From Planctomycetaceae bacterium (GTDB taxonomy: Bacteria > Planctomycetota > Planctomycetia > Planctomycetales > Planctomycetaceae): a stretch of 34,572 nt of DNA. Both the position numbers and the translations under genes were made by a program. Shown piece by piece: positions 17,774-28,361 of this stretch. Positions within the stretch are counted from its first letter, which is position 1. Each line of letters opens with the position of its first letter. Location: positions 1 through 34,572 of the forward strand of contig PBSL01000069.1 of NCBI GenBank assembly GCA_002726205.1, written 5' to 3'. The notes under the pieces are model-generated. The model was not told the origin of the DNA. It made no database searches and saw only the letters and a program-made list of their open reading frames with translations.

Positions 17774-18335
17774 AGTCGAGTTGAAATTTCCATTGGACGC
17801 GGCCACCCCGACGGCCGAGGATCTCTCCAGTCGGCTCGTTGAACTGGGCGCAGCAGCGTTGCCGCCACGCCGACAACGCGACTGCTATTACGCCCACCCC
17901 CAGCGTGATTTTGCGGTCACCGACGAGGCCTTGAGAATTCGCGACGACCAGGGTCGCATCTTCCTGACCTACAAGGGTCCCCTGTTAGACCCCCTGGCCA
18001 AGACCCGACGTGAACTCGAAACCGGTCTCGAATCAGCCGAGGTCGCTGCCGAGATTTTCGAGATGCTGGGATTTCGTCCGGTGCGAGTCGTCGCCAAGCA
18101 TCGTCGACCGTTTCACCTGACGTGGCAGGAAGTCGCCGTCGAAGCAGTCATCGACGAGGTCGATGACCTGGGGACCTTTGTTGAACTCGAGACAATCACA
18201 GACGAGGCCGGCCATGAGGCTGCCCGCGACCAGCTGTTGGCCCTCGCATCGAACCTGGGCCTGGAACACGGCGAGCGTCGCAGCTACCTGGGACTGTTAT
18301 TGGCTCGGGACGAAGAATCCACGAACCGCAGCTGA
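17763..18335 (+). CDS. CYTH-domain protein (class IV adenylate cyclase/thiamine triphosphatase fold)
   Basis: The 190-residue product opens with the diagnostic E-x-E-x-K motif (E4, E6, K8 in MAIEVELKF). It continues with ALRIRDDQ and FLTYKGP, acidic and basic residues lining the expected tunnel, and ends with FVELETI and a RRSYLGLLL strand. The family hydrolyses or cyclises triphosphate substrates with magnesium or manganese. CyaB-type adenylate cyclase is the usual annotation, but triphosphatase activity is at least as common. The ATG at 17763 overlaps the DUF971 stop by 11 bases. An open frame extends 27 codons upstream, but that part is a shadow of DUF971. Confidence 0.85.
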   Translation: MAIEVELKFPLDAATPTAEDLSSRLVELGAAALPPRRQRDCYYAHPQRDFAVTDEALRIRDDQGRIFLTYKGPLLDPLAKTRRELETGLESAEVAAEIFEMLGFRPVRVVAKHRRPFHLTWQEVAVEAVIDEVDDLGTFVELETITDEAGHEAARDQLLALASNLGLEHGERRSYLGLLLARDEESTNRS

Positions 18336-18373
18336 CTCGATCAAGGAATTCTTGCCAATGAGCATTTTTTCTT

Positions 18374-18387
18374 CGAACTGGCGTTGA
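18374..18387 (+). promoter_or_regulatory. Possible LexA-type (SOS) box upstream of recA
   Basis: CGAACTGGCGTTGA matches 8 of the 10 fixed bases of the CGAAC-N4-GTTCG box known from Gram-positive LexA. It lies 108 bases upstream of the recA ATG. No clear -35/-10 pair was found around it, and the LexA recognition sequence of this organism is unknown, so this is a weak call. The rest of the 160-base gap shows nothing else convincing. Confidence 0.25.
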
Positions 18388-18495
18388 AAAGCTGACAGCC
18401 AGTGGCGACGATTCAGTTTCCGGCGCGGGACGATGCCGGTTGCGGAACGTGTGAAGGATCCCAACCGCGCCGCGGGACAAAGGAGTGAAAACCCA

Positions 18496-19650
<1,155 letters not shown>

Positions 19651-19715
19651 ACCTGGTGGGGCGGACTTGGGGCGCGCTGGTGCGACGGATATCATGGGGG
19701 GAGGAGTCCCTTCTG

Positions 19716-21278
19716 ATGCGCAGCAGCGTAATTCTTCTATCGACCCTCCTGTCGTGGGTCACTTTACCGGTTTCCGGCACCGCGCAGGAACGTCCGGCAG
19801 CTGCTGGACTGCTCTCATTGCAGCAGTCCCTGGTCCGCGTCACCGCCCGTTTTGAACCCTCGGTCGTTGCGATCGCCCGCTACCGGATCGCCGACAACAA
19901 CACGACTCCCGGCGGGCCGAATGGGCGTCTTTTCCCGGACCCGGATCACCCGGACTTCATCCCCAGCGAATACGGAACCGGGATCGTGATCGGTTCACCG
20001 ACGGCCCCCGATCGCCGCCTGATCCTGACGTGTTTTCACGTGGTTCGCGGTGGCCCCATTTCTCGAACAGCCGGGACCAATGCCCGGCGACCGTCGCGGT
20101 TGTCCCCACCTGGCGGATCGGCTCCGCCGACTGTCGGAGAGCGACTTCACGTGAGATTCTCCAACCGTCGTGGTTGTCCGGCACGAATCCTGGCCGCCGA
20201 TCCCCGCAGTGACCTCGCGGTCCTCGAGTTGGCTCCCGATGATCTCAACCAAGCCGGCCTTGATCCGAAGACGTTGACAGCAGTCACCCTGGCCGCCCGC
20301 CCACAACCGGCCAAGGGTCAGTTCGTGCTGCTCCTGGGCAACCCTTTCGCCATCGCCCGTGACGGATCGGCAAGCGTGGGATGGGGGCTGATCAGCAACA
20401 CGGGCCGAGCGGCGATCATGACGGGCGATCGTGGCGGGCCCGATCACTCGATCCACCGGCTCGGCACACTCCTGCAACTGGATTCCCGGCTCAAGCACGG
20501 CACCAGCGGAGGCCCGGTGCTGGACACCAATGGGCAGTTGATCGGATTGACAACGACAATTGCTCCCCGTGACGGGGTCGAGACTGCTGCCGGGTTCGCC
20601 ATTCCGATCACCGCACCGATGCTGAGAATCATCGATACTCTCCGCCGTGGACTGGAAGTCGAGTACGGGTTTCTCGGCATCCAGCCCGATGATGTCTCGT
20701 CTGGCCAACTGGCAACCTACACCGGTTCATTCCGACAGTCCTCGGCCGCGAGAGCAGCTCGCGTGTTTCGCGGTTCTCCGGCGCGCCGGGCCGGAATCCT
20801 CACCGGGGACCTGATCCTCTCGGCAGCACGCCGCCGGGTTCACAGCCGTTACGACCTGATGCGTCAGATCGAATTGACCGGTCCCGGACGAGAAATCACC
20901 CTGACGCTCTGGCGCGAGACGACCCGCGAACGGTTGCAGGTCCGGGTGCGCCTGGGCAAGTGGCCCGTCCCGGACGGAACCGCTCTGGTGTCATCCCGGC
21001 AACGGCACGCTCCCTGGCGAGGACTCGAGGTCGATTACCCGACCGGACGCCGTCGTTTCGTGCCGGCGTCGTTCGAGTTCCCGCAAGCCGTCGTCATCAC
21101 GTCGGTTCATCCCGGCAGCCCGGCGGCAACGGCCGGCATCGAAGCTGGTGACTTCATCGAACAGGTGGCCGACCAGTCGACCGAAACCCCGGCGGAATTC
21201 TTCAAGGCCGTCGATTCTCGAAGCGGCGCCGTACTGCTAAAACTGCTCGACGGACGCAACATCCGCGTTGCCCCCTGA
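19716..21278 (+). CDS. HtrA-like secreted serine protease with two PDZ domains
   Basis: The 520-residue product begins with a signal peptide (about 1-23, ending SGTAQE). A trypsin-like domain at about 40-305 shows the triad H108 (LTCFHVV), D166 (PRSDLAVLEL) and S264 (HGTSGGP). PDZ domains lie at about 315-410 (with FRGSPARRAGILTGD) and 430-515 (with VHPGSPAATAGIEAGD). This is the DegP/HtrA layout: a periplasmic protease and chaperone for misfolded proteins. A Pro/Arg-rich stretch of about 30 residues is inserted after the His (about 112-140). The ATG at 19716 is chosen because it starts the signal peptide and GGAGGAG lies 9 bases upstream; an earlier ATG at 19656 would add 20 charged residues. 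alaS follows after 39 bases. Confidence 0.9.
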   Translation: MRSSVILLSTLLSWVTLPVSGTAQERPAAAGLLSLQQSLVRVTARFEPSVVAIARYRIADNNTTPGGPNGRLFPDPDHPDFIPSEYGTGIVIGSPTAPDRRLILTCFHVVRGGPISRTAGTNARRPSRLSPPGGSAPPTVGERLHVRFSNRRGCPARILAADPRSDLAVLELAPDDLNQAGLDPKTLTAVTLAARPQPAKGQFVLLLGNPFAIARDGSASVGWGLISNTGRAAIMTGDRGGPDHSIHRLGTLLQLDSRLKHGTSGGPVLDTNGQLIGLTTTIAPRDGVETAAGFAIPITAPMLRIIDTLRRGLEVEYGFLGIQPDDVSSGQLATYTGSFRQSSAARAARVFRGSPARRAGILTGDLILSAARRRVHSRYDLMRQIELTGPGREITLTLWRETTRERLQVRVRLGKWPVPDGTALVSSRQRHAPWRGLEVDYPTGRRRFVPASFEFPQAVVITSVHPGSPAATAGIEAGDFIEQVADQSTETPAEFFKAVDSRSGAVLLKLLDGRNIRVAP

Positions 21279-21317
21279 ACACATCATTTCCAACCCACGA
21301 CTTTTCTGTAACACCCG

Positions 21318-23951
21318 ATGAAATCCGACGAACTCCGCGAGTGTTTTCTCTCGTTCTTTGAGTCCAAAGACCACACCCGCCGTCCCTCCGACGTGCTGGT
21401 TCCGGCGGATGATCCCACCGTGCTGTTCACGCCAGCGGGAATGAGCCAGTTCAAGAACCAGTTTCTCGGAATCGGGCAATTGGAGTTCACCAGGGCAGCC
21501 ACCTGCCAGATGTGCCTGAGAACCGGTGATATCAGCAATGTCGGCGCCACGGCCTACCATCACACGTTCTTCGAGATGCTTGGAAATTTCTCCTTCGGCG
21601 ACTACTTCAAGAAAGAGGCCATCCACTGGGCCTGGGAGTTTTTGACCGGCAAGCAGTGGTTGGGCCTGGATCCCGAGCGGTTCAGCAGCACCGTTTACCT
21701 TGACGATGACGAGGCTTTCCGGATCTGGAACGAGGAGATTGGACTGCCGCCGTCGCGGATTCGCCGGGATGACGAATACGAGAATTTCTGGCCTGCCGGT
21801 GCACCGACAAACGGCCCCGACGGTGTGTGCGGTCCTTGCAGCGAGATCTTCTTCGACACCGGTGACGGCAATGAACCCGTCGAGGTCTGGAACCTGGTAT
21901 TCACTCAGTTCAACCGTGTGGGCGATCCCCCGGACAACCTGCGACCTCTCCCGAAGAAGAACATCGATACCGGGATGGGATTGGAACGAACCGCGGCGGT
22001 CCTGCAAGGTGTTCGCAGCAACTTTGAAATCGACAGCCTGCGTCCACTCTGTGAAGCGGCAGGTGAGATCGTCGAGGTCCACTACGAGTTTGACGGTGAC
22101 GCCGGCCGCCCACTGAGGCGAATTGCCGATCACATGCGTGCGGTGACGTTCTGCATTCATGAAGGAGTCGAACCGGGCAATGACAAGGAGAACTACGTCG
22201 TCCGCCAGTTACTGCGGCGAGCACTCCTGGAAGGTTATCTGCTCGGTCGACACGATCCCTTCCTGCACCAGTTGGTCCCGGCAGTCGTCACGGCAATGAA
22301 GGCGGCCTATCCGGACCTGTCGCAATCGGCCGAACCAGTCGCCAATGTGATCCTTGAGGAAGAGAACCAGTTCCTGGACATCGTCGAACGTGGCGTGGGG
22401 AAATTCGAGAAGTTGGCCAAGACTGCTCGTGATTCCGGCCGCACGGTAATCACCGGTGAAGAGGCCTTCGACCTTCACCAGACCGACGGCTTCCTGATCG
22501 AACTGACGGAATCGCTGGCCACGCGATCCGGCCTGACGATCGATCGAGAGCAATTTGATTCGTTGATGCAACGGCAACGGCAAGTCAGCGGCGCGGGCGC
22601 GTTTCTCGACAGCGTGATGGCCGCCGGGCCACTCGATGAACTCAGGAACCGTGTCGGCGGCACCGACTTTTGCGGTTACGAACAGGGCGATACTTCGGCG
22701 GAAGTCCAGGGAGTGATCGCCGATGGGCAACTGGTCGAATCCTGGGAGGAGACCGGCGAGTCGTCAGCGATTGCAGTCGTCCTTGACCGCACTCCATTTT
22801 ACGGCGAAGCCGGTGGACAGGTCGGCGATACGGGTTTCCTGCGAGCGGACGGCCTCGAATTCGTCGTAACCGACACACAACGCGACGGCGACCTGCTGCT
22901 GCACATTGGATATCTCGTCAGCGGTTCACTCCCGATCGGCGCCTCGGTCACCGCAGCCATCGACTCGTCACGGCGTGCCGGCATTCTCCGTGCCCACTCG
23001 GCCACGCACCTGCTTCATCACGCTCTGCGGACCGTCCTGGGTCAGGCCGCGATGCAACGAGGCTCGAAAGTGGAATCCGATGCACTACGCTTTGACTTCG
23101 CCCACAAGCAGCCCGTCAGTGGCGATGAACTCCGGAAAATTGAGGACGAGATCAACGAGAGGATCGCCGAGGGCGCGGAGGTTTCGACCGAATTGATGGA
23201 CCTGGAAGCCGCACGCGCTGCCGGTGCGATGGCCCTGTTTGGTGAGAAGTACCCGGACCGTGTGCGGGTGGTCCGGATGGCTGATTTCAGTACCGAGCTT
23301 TGTGGAGGCACTCACCTGGCCAATACCGGCCAGGTCGGTCTCTGCCGGATCATTTCCGAAGAACCCGTCGCCAAGGGTGTCCGCAGGATTTCGGCGTTGA
23401 CCGGTCCTCGATCACTCTCACGGATTCGCGACACCGAAACGGTCGTCAAGGAATTGAGCGTGGCGTTGAAGGCGCCGCCGGAGGAACTGCTGCGACGGAT
23501 CGAAACTTTGCAGACCGAGTTGCGGGAATCGCGGAAACAACTGCAACAGCTCAGCCGCGCGTCGGTTGCCGACGCGGCCGCCAGCCTCGTTGATGAAGCC
23601 GAAATCGTCGATGGTGTTCGGATCGTCGTGCACCACGCCACCGATACCGACCGCGACGGACTTCGTGACTTCGCCGATCAACTGCGAGAGAAGGTTTCGC
23701 CGGTCGCCATTCTCGTCGCTGCCGAAATTGACGGTAAGGTCGCGTTGACCGCGGCCGTCAGCAAGGATCTTCTTGATCGCGGTCTCAACGCATCCGACTG
23801 CATCCGTGCCGCGGCTGCGGTCGTCGGAGGCGGTGGCGGTGGCCGCCCGGATCTGGCCGAGGCAGGTGGTCGAGATCCCGGTAAGATCGACCAGGCGCTC
23901 GAGGCCGGAGCGTCGGTTTACCGCGACGCGATTGAAGCCTCCGCCGGTTAG
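21318..23951 (+). CDS. alaS: Alanyl-tRNA synthetase
   Basis: The 877-residue product has the length and order of bacterial AlaRS (876 in E. coli). The class II catalytic domain opens with [16 protein letters not shown] and contains [10 protein letters not shown] and a [13 protein letters not shown] segment. The editing domain has the zinc/editing residues in HSATH (H560-H564) and CGGTH (C662-H666). A coiled coil (about 705-745) and the glycine-rich C-Ala domain ([15 protein letters not shown]) complete it. It charges tRNA-Ala and clears Ser- and Gly-tRNA-Ala. The Shine-Dalgarno is weak. Its stop codon overlaps the end of the convergent aldolase gene by 4 bases. Confidence 0.97.
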   Translation: MKSDELRECFLSFFESKDHTRRPSDVLVPADDPTVLFTPAGMSQFKNQFLGIGQLEFTRAATCQMCLRTGDISNVGATAYHHTFFEMLGNFSFGDYFKKEAIHWAWEFLTGKQWLGLDPERFSSTVYLDDDEAFRIWNEEIGLPPSRIRRDDEYENFWPAGAPTNGPDGVCGPCSEIFFDTGDGNEPVEVWNLVFTQFNRVGDPPDNLRPLPKKNIDTGMGLERTAAVLQGVRSNFEIDSLRPLCEAAGEIVEVHYEFDGDAGRPLRRIADHMRAVTFCIHEGVEPGNDKENYVVRQLLRRALLEGYLLGRHDPFLHQLVPAVVTAMKAAYPDLSQSAEPVANVILEEENQFLDIVERGVGKFEKLAKTARDSGRTVITGEEAFDLHQTDGFLIELTESLATRSGLTIDREQFDSLMQRQRQVSGAGAFLDSVMAAGPLDELRNRVGGTDFCGYEQGDTSAEVQGVIADGQLVESWEETGESSAIAVVLDRTPFYGEAGGQVGDTGFLRADGLEFVVTDTQRDGDLLLHIGYLVSGSLPIGASVTAAIDSSRRAGILRAHSATHLLHHALRTVLGQAAMQRGSKVESDALRFDFAHKQPVSGDELRKIEDEINERIAEGAEVSTELMDLEAARAAGAMALFGEKYPDRVRVVRMADFSTELCGGTHLANTGQVGLCRIISEEPVAKGVRRISALTGPRSLSRIRDTETVVKELSVALKAPPEELLRRIETLQTELRESRKQLQQLSRASVADAAASLVDEAEIVDGVRIVVHHATDTDRDGLRDFADQLREKVSPVAILVAAEIDGKVALTAAVSKDLLDRGLNASDCIRAAAAVVGGGGGGRPDLAEAGGRDPGKIDQALEAGASVYRDAIEASAG

Positions 23952-24970
23952 GCAATCCCTCGCCGTTGCAATTCGCCCAGGACGTTCTCGACCAGGACCG
24001 TCAACTGGCCGGCGTCAAGTTCGCTTGTTGCCGCAACGGGCGTCGCGCAACCAACCTCGGGCTCGTCCGTCAAACCGTGCGTGGCCAGCAGGCACTGCAG
24101 TGTATCGCTGAGCGTTTCCAGATCACTGACCTGGTCGGATGACATCGGTTGCCGGCCCTGCCCCATCCGGAATCCGCGCAGGGCCGCCGCGGCCCGAAAA
24201 CCGTCGGGAAACTCGGATTCGAGAATCATCGTGTCAAAGAGCGTGACCAGGTCGTACTGGACCTGCCGGGCCTCGTCGAGTTTTCCGGCCAGTGTCAACT
24301 CGTAGAGCTTGCGGGTGATCTCGGGGACGACACCCGAACTGGCATTCGTGCCACCGTCACAACCGATCAGCAACATCGGCATCAACGCGGCATCCCAGCC
24401 GGTCAGAAACGAAAAGTCCGGGCGGACGGGCCGCACGGCCTGGATCATCCGGATCATGTGAGGGATATCGCCACTGGAGTCCTTGATGGCCACAATCCGT
24501 TCGCACTCCTCGGCCAACCTCAGAACCGTGGGAACATCGATCGGCGAGGCGAACATCGGGATGTTGTACAGCGTCACATCAACCGGAGTGTTTCGGGCGA
24601 TGTCACGAAAGTAGGCGTAGACCGCGTCGGGACCGAGACGGTAGTAGAAGGGGGCGACAATCGCCACGGCCCGGACACCCAGTTCGTGATAATACTCGCA
24701 CGCCGCCACCGTCTCGCGAACATTGGCCTCGGCAGCCCCGGCCAGGATCGGAACACGGCCGTTCACCTGGTCGGCAATGATGGCAACGATTCGTTTTCGC
24801 TCGTCGACGGTGAACCGAGTGAACTCGCCAGTCGAACCGTTCGGATAAAGCCCGTGGACTCCCCTCTCGATCAGCCAATCAACATACCGACGCAACTCCG
24901 ACTCGTTGACCTGGCCGGATTGATCAAGGGGAACGAGGTTGGGAGTAAAGATCCCTGTAAGTCTGTTCAT
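23948..24970 (-). CDS. DapA/NanA-family (class I) aldolase or lyase
   Basis: The 340-residue product belongs to the dihydrodipicolinate synthase/N-acetylneuraminate lyase family of TIM barrels. YPNGSTGEF at 42-50 carries the G-x-T-G-E loop, LYNIP puts the catalytic Tyr at 135, and AIKDSSGD puts the Schiff-base Lys at 163. Family members split or join pyruvate and an aldehyde. The true substrate here could be 4-hydroxy-tetrahydrodipicolinate, a sialic acid or a sugar acid; the context does not decide. A C-terminal extension of about 40 residues goes beyond the usual 290-300. The ATG at 24968-24970 (MNRLTGIF) is preferred over a GTG nine codons upstream. It lies 136 bases after the antiporter gene. 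Confidence 0.85.
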   Translation of the reverse strand: MNRLTGIFTPNLVPLDQSGQVNESELRRYVDWLIERGVHGLYPNGSTGEFTRFTVDERKRIVAIIADQVNGRVPILAGAAEANVRETVAACEYYHELGVRAVAIVAPFYYRLGPDAVYAYFRDIARNTPVDVTLYNIPMFASPIDVPTVLRLAEECERIVAIKDSSGDIPHMIRMIQAVRPVRPDFSFLTGWDAALMPMLLIGCDGGTNASSGVVPEITRKLYELTLAGKLDEARQVQYDLVTLFDTMILESEFPDGFRAAAALRGFRMGQGRQPMSSDQVSDLETLSDTLQCLLATHGLTDEPEVGCATPVAATSELDAGQLTVLVENVLGELQRRGIA

Positions 24971-25106
24971 GGGGCACCGGACTGGAAACAAGGCCACAGT
25001 TTTTCCAGTTCGAGCCTACCGCGCGGTCAGGGGCTTTTGGCAAACCGGGCAGACTTTGACGACAGGAAGTGCACGATCACGTCCGGTTGCGACGAGCCTG
25101 ACGACT

Positions 25107-26768
25107 CTAGCGGTCGCACGCGTTGGCACCGGAAGCGGAGTCCGTGGCTGAAGCGGTCTTGGCAGGCAATACCATGGCCCGCCGAGCGGTGGGCTTGCGA
25201 CCGACAAATCTGGGAACAGCAATCACGGCAGCAAGCCCAACAGGCAGGCAGACCCAGACAGGCACTCCCAATCCCACCGGAACGTAACCGGCGACCAGGG
25301 CCACAAGCGCCACGACAAAGGCATAAGGTGCCTGGGTCGAGACATGGTCCAGATGGTCGCAACCAGCGGCAGCCGACGAGAGAATGGTGGTATCGGAGAT
25401 CGGGGAACAATGGTCTCCGAAGATCGCTCCGGCCAACACGGCGCCCAGGGTTCCCAGCAGGATCGGGTCATCGGGAACCGGTGTGGGAAGCAGGTTCCAA
25501 CAGACCGGGACCGAGAGTGGGATCAGCAGTGCCATGGTCGAAAAAGAACTGCCCGTGGCCAAGGCAATCGCAGCTGCCAGGACAAACGACAATGCTGGCA
25601 TCCACTCGGCCGGCAGCCCCCGACCGGTCGTCTCAACCAGAAACTCCGCGGTGCCGAGGTTGTCGGGATTGCACACCGCGGCCAATGCCCAGGCCAGGAC
25701 CAGGACCCACAACGCCTGGAGCATGCTCGCTCCACCCCGGCACCAGCCAGCCAGGGACTGGCGAAGCGAGAGCGCCCGTGTCGCCAGGGTCATCACCAGG
25801 CTGGACAGCGACGCGGCCAGCGAGGCGCCCAGCATGACCTCCAGGGTTCCTTCGCTGCCATACTGGGTCAGACCGAAGATCAGCCCACCGATGAGCACTA
25901 TTAGCGGCACTAACGCATTTCGGACCAGTGGACGCCTGGCGACGCCGTCAGGCAGAGCGTCGATCGCCGGCGGTGCACTACTGCCCGGCCGCGACACTTC
26001 TCCGGTTTCAACCGCTCGCCGCTCGGCTCCGGCCATCGGACCAAAGTCCCGGCCGGTAAGAGCCACGACCCAGACGAAGACCAGCAGCAAGATCGAGTAG
26101 AACCGGTAAGGGATCGTCTCCAGAAACAACCAGTAGGCGTCGACCTGCTGGCCCAGGTCCGCGTAGACTTCGTGGATCAAGCCGACCTCGTAACCGACCC
26201 AGGTCGAAATCACGGCCAGGCCGGCCACCGGTGCTGCGGTCGCATCGACCAGGAAGGCCAGCTTCTCTCGGGAGATCCTCAGCCGGTCGGTGATCGGACG
26301 CATCGACGTCCCAACGACGAGCGTGTTGGCGTAATCGTCAAAGAACACAGCCAGGCCCAGCCCGCAGGTCAGTTGCTGACCGTGACAACGATCCCGGCCC
26401 GGCCGGATCAATCTCGAAATCACCGCCTGCATGGCCCCGTTTCGAGTGATCACGCCGACCATGGTCCCCAGCAGTGTCGTGAAGATCAGGATCAGCCCAT
26501 GAGCGTGCAGGCTCGCGGAATCTCCAACCAGGTAGTCCCGGACCAAGGCCCGGGCCGCTGCCACCACGTCACCATCAGCCACGATCAACGCACCGACCGT
26601 AACACCGGCTAGCAACGCCGGGGCCACACGACGAAATCCAATCGCCAATCCGATCGCCAGCAGGGGCGGGGCGAGACTCCACACCCCAAACCGGTGTTCA
26701 ACGGCATCGACCATCACCGAGGAGGCCACTGCATCAGACAACAGCCACGGCAGACTCACTGACAGCAT
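25107..26768 (-). CDS. Na+/H+ antiporter, NhaC family
   Basis: The 553-residue product is a polytopic inner-membrane protein with about 12 hydrophobic segments. Typical NhaC-type motifs are VFFDDYANTLVVG at about 141-153 and DATAAPVAGLAVISTWVGYE at about 175-194. A GDHCSPISDTTILSS segment follows in the C-terminal half. It would exchange protons for sodium or another small cation or organic acid; substrate assignments in this family are often wrong. The stretch 225-275 is polar, likely a cytoplasmic loop. It starts 36 bases after the histidine kinase gene, so it is probably in the same transcript as the two-component pair. The Shine-Dalgarno is weak. Confidence 0.87.
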   Translation of the reverse strand: MLSVSLPWLLSDAVASSVMVDAVEHRFGVWSLAPPLLAIGLAIGFRRVAPALLAGVTVGALIVADGDVVAAARALVRDYLVGDSASLHAHGLILIFTTLLGTMVGVITRNGAMQAVISRLIRPGRDRCHGQQLTCGLGLAVFFDDYANTLVVGTSMRPITDRLRISREKLAFLVDATAAPVAGLAVISTWVGYEVGLIHEVYADLGQQVDAYWLFLETIPYRFYSILLLVFVWVVALTGRDFGPMAGAERRAVETGEVSRPGSSAPPAIDALPDGVARRPLVRNALVPLIVLIGGLIFGLTQYGSEGTLEVMLGASLAASLSSLVMTLATRALSLRQSLAGWCRGGASMLQALWVLVLAWALAAVCNPDNLGTAEFLVETTGRGLPAEWMPALSFVLAAAIALATGSSFSTMALLIPLSVPVCWNLLPTPVPDDPILLGTLGAVLAGAIFGDHCSPISDTTILSSAAAGCDHLDHVSTQAPYAFVVALVALVAGYVPVGLGVPVWVCLPVGLAAVIAVPRFVGRKPTARRAMVLPAKTASATDSASGANACDR

Positions 26769-26804
26769 GGCATTCCCAGAACAACTCGCCGGCGTGAACC
26801 CGGG

Positions 26805-27503
26805 TCAGTTGGTCGAAGGCCAGAAGACCCGGACAGACAACCCGGTCGGCTCCCGCGTCTCAACCTCGATCCGTCCACCGTGCAGCGTGACAATCCGCCA
26901 GCACTTCGGCAACCCGAAGCCCAGGCCCCGCCCCGCCTGTCGGCCCGAGAAGAAGGGATCAAACAGATGCCGGCGTTCGGTCTCATCGAGACCCGGGCCA
27001 GCGTCGCGCACCTCCAATACTGCCTGATCCCCCGCCGTCACGACCACATCGACACGACCACCCTCCCGATCGGCCTCGAGCGCATTTGTCAGCAGTTCTC
27101 CAATCACGATCGCCAGTTGCGTCGGATCGGCATGGATCGGCACCGGACCTTCCCCGGACCGCACGACCCGACCCTCGCGATCGGAATGACCATCGACGAC
27201 TCCTCGAATCACCTCATCGACAGCCTCGACGAGATCGCCATCTTGAGGCTCGCAAACCGGAGGACGTGCAAACAGCATCACGTCGGCAATCATGTCACGG
27301 ATGCGGTAGGCCTGGCCGGCAATCGTAGCCAGCGCCTGTCGTCTTGCCGGGTCAGATTCGTCACTCATCAACAACTGGACCCGCCCGACAATCGTCGCCA
27401 CGGGATTGTTGAGTTCGTGGCCGGCGCCGGCAGCAAACTCGGCCAGCGACTCCAACCGTTCATCATCGGCAGCCACGGTGACGGGCTGATCGGTCCCAGT
27501 CAT
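26805..27503 (-). CDS. Soluble sensor histidine kinase (no N-terminal sensor domain)
   Basis: The 232-residue product has little more than a kinase core. The H-box AGHELNNPV contains H29, the N-box GELLTNALEA contains N140, the G1 box is DAGPGL (167-172), the F-box is LFDPFFSGR, and the G2 box is GRGLGFGLPKCWRIV (191-205). There is no membrane segment and no PAS or GAF domain, so input must come from another protein or the short N-terminus. The ATG has AGGAGAGG five bases upstream. It lies 36 bases after the response regulator gene and 36 before the antiporter gene, so the three are likely one unit with the kinase serving that regulator. Confidence 0.9.
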   Translation of the reverse strand: MTGTDQPVTVAADDERLESLAEFAAGAGHELNNPVATIVGRVQLLMSDESDPARRQALATIAGQAYRIRDMIADVMLFARPPVCEPQDGDLVEAVDEVIRGVVDGHSDREGRVVRSGEGPVPIHADPTQLAIVIGELLTNALEADREGGRVDVVVTAGDQAVLEVRDAGPGLDETERRHLFDPFFSGRQAGRGLGFGLPKCWRIVTLHGGRIEVETREPTGLSVRVFWPSTN

Positions 27504-27539
27504 CGCGACCTCTCCTGCCCTGCCGACAACACGCCCGAT

Positions 27540-28115
27540 CTAGGCACGCGACTCGATGTCCAGCAGCCCGCAAACCCGGCCAATCAGAGCTTCTACCTCG
27601 AACGGCTTCTGCATGAAGTCATCGGCTCCCGACTCGCGCAATTCATCGACCTTGTCGGCCTCGACCATGCCACTGATGCAGATGATACGAACGTCATCGA
27701 GACTCTCGTCGCAGCGGACTCGCTGACAGACTTCCCGACCATTGATGTCTGGCAACATCACGTCCAAGACGATGATGTCCGGCTTGTATTCCTTGACCAT
27801 CATCCCGGCATCAAAACCATTGTTGGCCACGCGAACTTCAAACCGTCCATCAGCGTCGAAAACGTCGCGGATCAATTCCACAAGTTCTTCGTCGTCGTCA
27901 ACGATCAAGGCCTTGCGTCGCCCGCTTTCCAGGGAATCGGTCGGAATCCCGTTGTCCTTCATGAAGCGATAGAGCACATCCCGGGGAATTCGACGAAACC
28001 GGGAACCCGGAACGCGAAACCCCTTCAGCTGTCCCGAATCGAAGCAGCGGATGATTGTCTGCTGCGAGACATTGCAGATCTTGGCCGCTTCGCCGGTGGT
28101 GAAGACCGTTTTCAT
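27540..28115 (-). CDS. Response regulator with N-terminal excisionase/MerR-type HTH and C-terminal receiver
   Basis: The 191-residue product reverses the usual order. Residues 1-55 are a winged helix of the excisionase/BldC type (TTGEAAKICNVSQQTIIRCFDSG, then LKGFRVPGSRFRRIP). A short linker leads to a receiver domain at about 68-187. The receiver keeps the acidic pocket (D73-D75), the phospho-acceptor D118 (IIVLDVMLPD), S148 and K170 (MQKPF). It should bind DNA in response to phosphorylation by the adjacent kinase. I chose the ATG at 28113-28115, where the HTH begins; AAGGAG (28128-28133) lies about 12 bases upstream. A TTG three codons earlier is too close to that site. The leader is about 137 bases. 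Confidence 0.92.
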   Translation of the reverse strand: MKTVFTTGEAAKICNVSQQTIIRCFDSGQLKGFRVPGSRFRRIPRDVLYRFMKDNGIPTDSLESGRRKALIVDDDEELVELIRDVFDADGRFEVRVANNGFDAGMMVKEYKPDIIVLDVMLPDINGREVCQRVRCDESLDDVRIICISGMVEADKVDELRESGADDFMQKPFEVEALIGRVCGLLDIESRA

Positions 28116-28259
28116 TGTTTCCAACCCCTCCTTGAATGGGGACCTGCTTCGGTCAAAACCACTTCGATTACAGGCCTGACCGTTCCGTAGCCCCGGAATT
28201 CTGGCAAGACGAATTTCCTCTCCATAGCTTCGATCTTGCCCTCCTTATCACGGGGGCCG

Positions 28260-28287
28260 ATTGTATCTATCTTACAGTATCGGTCAA
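28260..28287 (-). promoter_or_regulatory. Promoter of the response regulator/kinase/antiporter unit
   Basis: On the minus strand TTGACC (28282-28287), 16 bases, then TACAAT (28260-28265): a good sigma-70-type match. The -35 lies inside an inverted repeat GTAT-N6-ATAC (28277-28290), a possible operator. Transcription would start near 28252, leaving a leader of about 137 bases. The rest of the 246-base gap downstream of mnmG shows no clear terminator. Confidence 0.6.
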
Positions 28288-28361
28288 TACCGACCTTCCT
28301 CTCTACCCTTCCCTGTCATCAATCTTGTGCGTGGGTTACCCAATCACCCATATCGGAAGAG

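Noticed and set aside
16388-17806. Minus-strand open frame of 472 codons opposite the cytochrome fusion.
   Set aside because: The sense strand has four haem motifs and a signal sequence; the antisense product has nothing recognisable.
18343-18373. CAAG/CTTG inverted repeat followed by a run of T before recA, as a terminator for CYTH.
   Set aside because: The stem has only four base pairs and the T-run is about nine bases away from it.
19667-19695. TTGGGG-N17-TATCAT upstream of the HtrA-like gene.
   Set aside because: A transcript from it would start within or after the GGAGGAG ribosome-binding site at 19700-19706, so it could not serve this gene.
25016-25222. Small minus-strand frame ending in CPVCQKPLTAR, resembling half of a zinc ribbon.
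   Set aside because: Only one CxxC is present, the upstream part overlaps the antiporter gene out of frame, and no start codon lies in the non-overlapping part.
24149-25837. Plus-strand open frame of 562 codons across the aldolase and antiporter genes.
   Set aside because: It is antisense to two genes with clear catalytic motifs and its translation is low-complexity Arg/Gly/Gln/Pro.
26880-28190. Plus-strand open frame of 436 codons opposite the kinase and response regulator.
   Set aside because: Both sense genes have complete family motifs and good ribosome-binding sites; this frame is their shadow.
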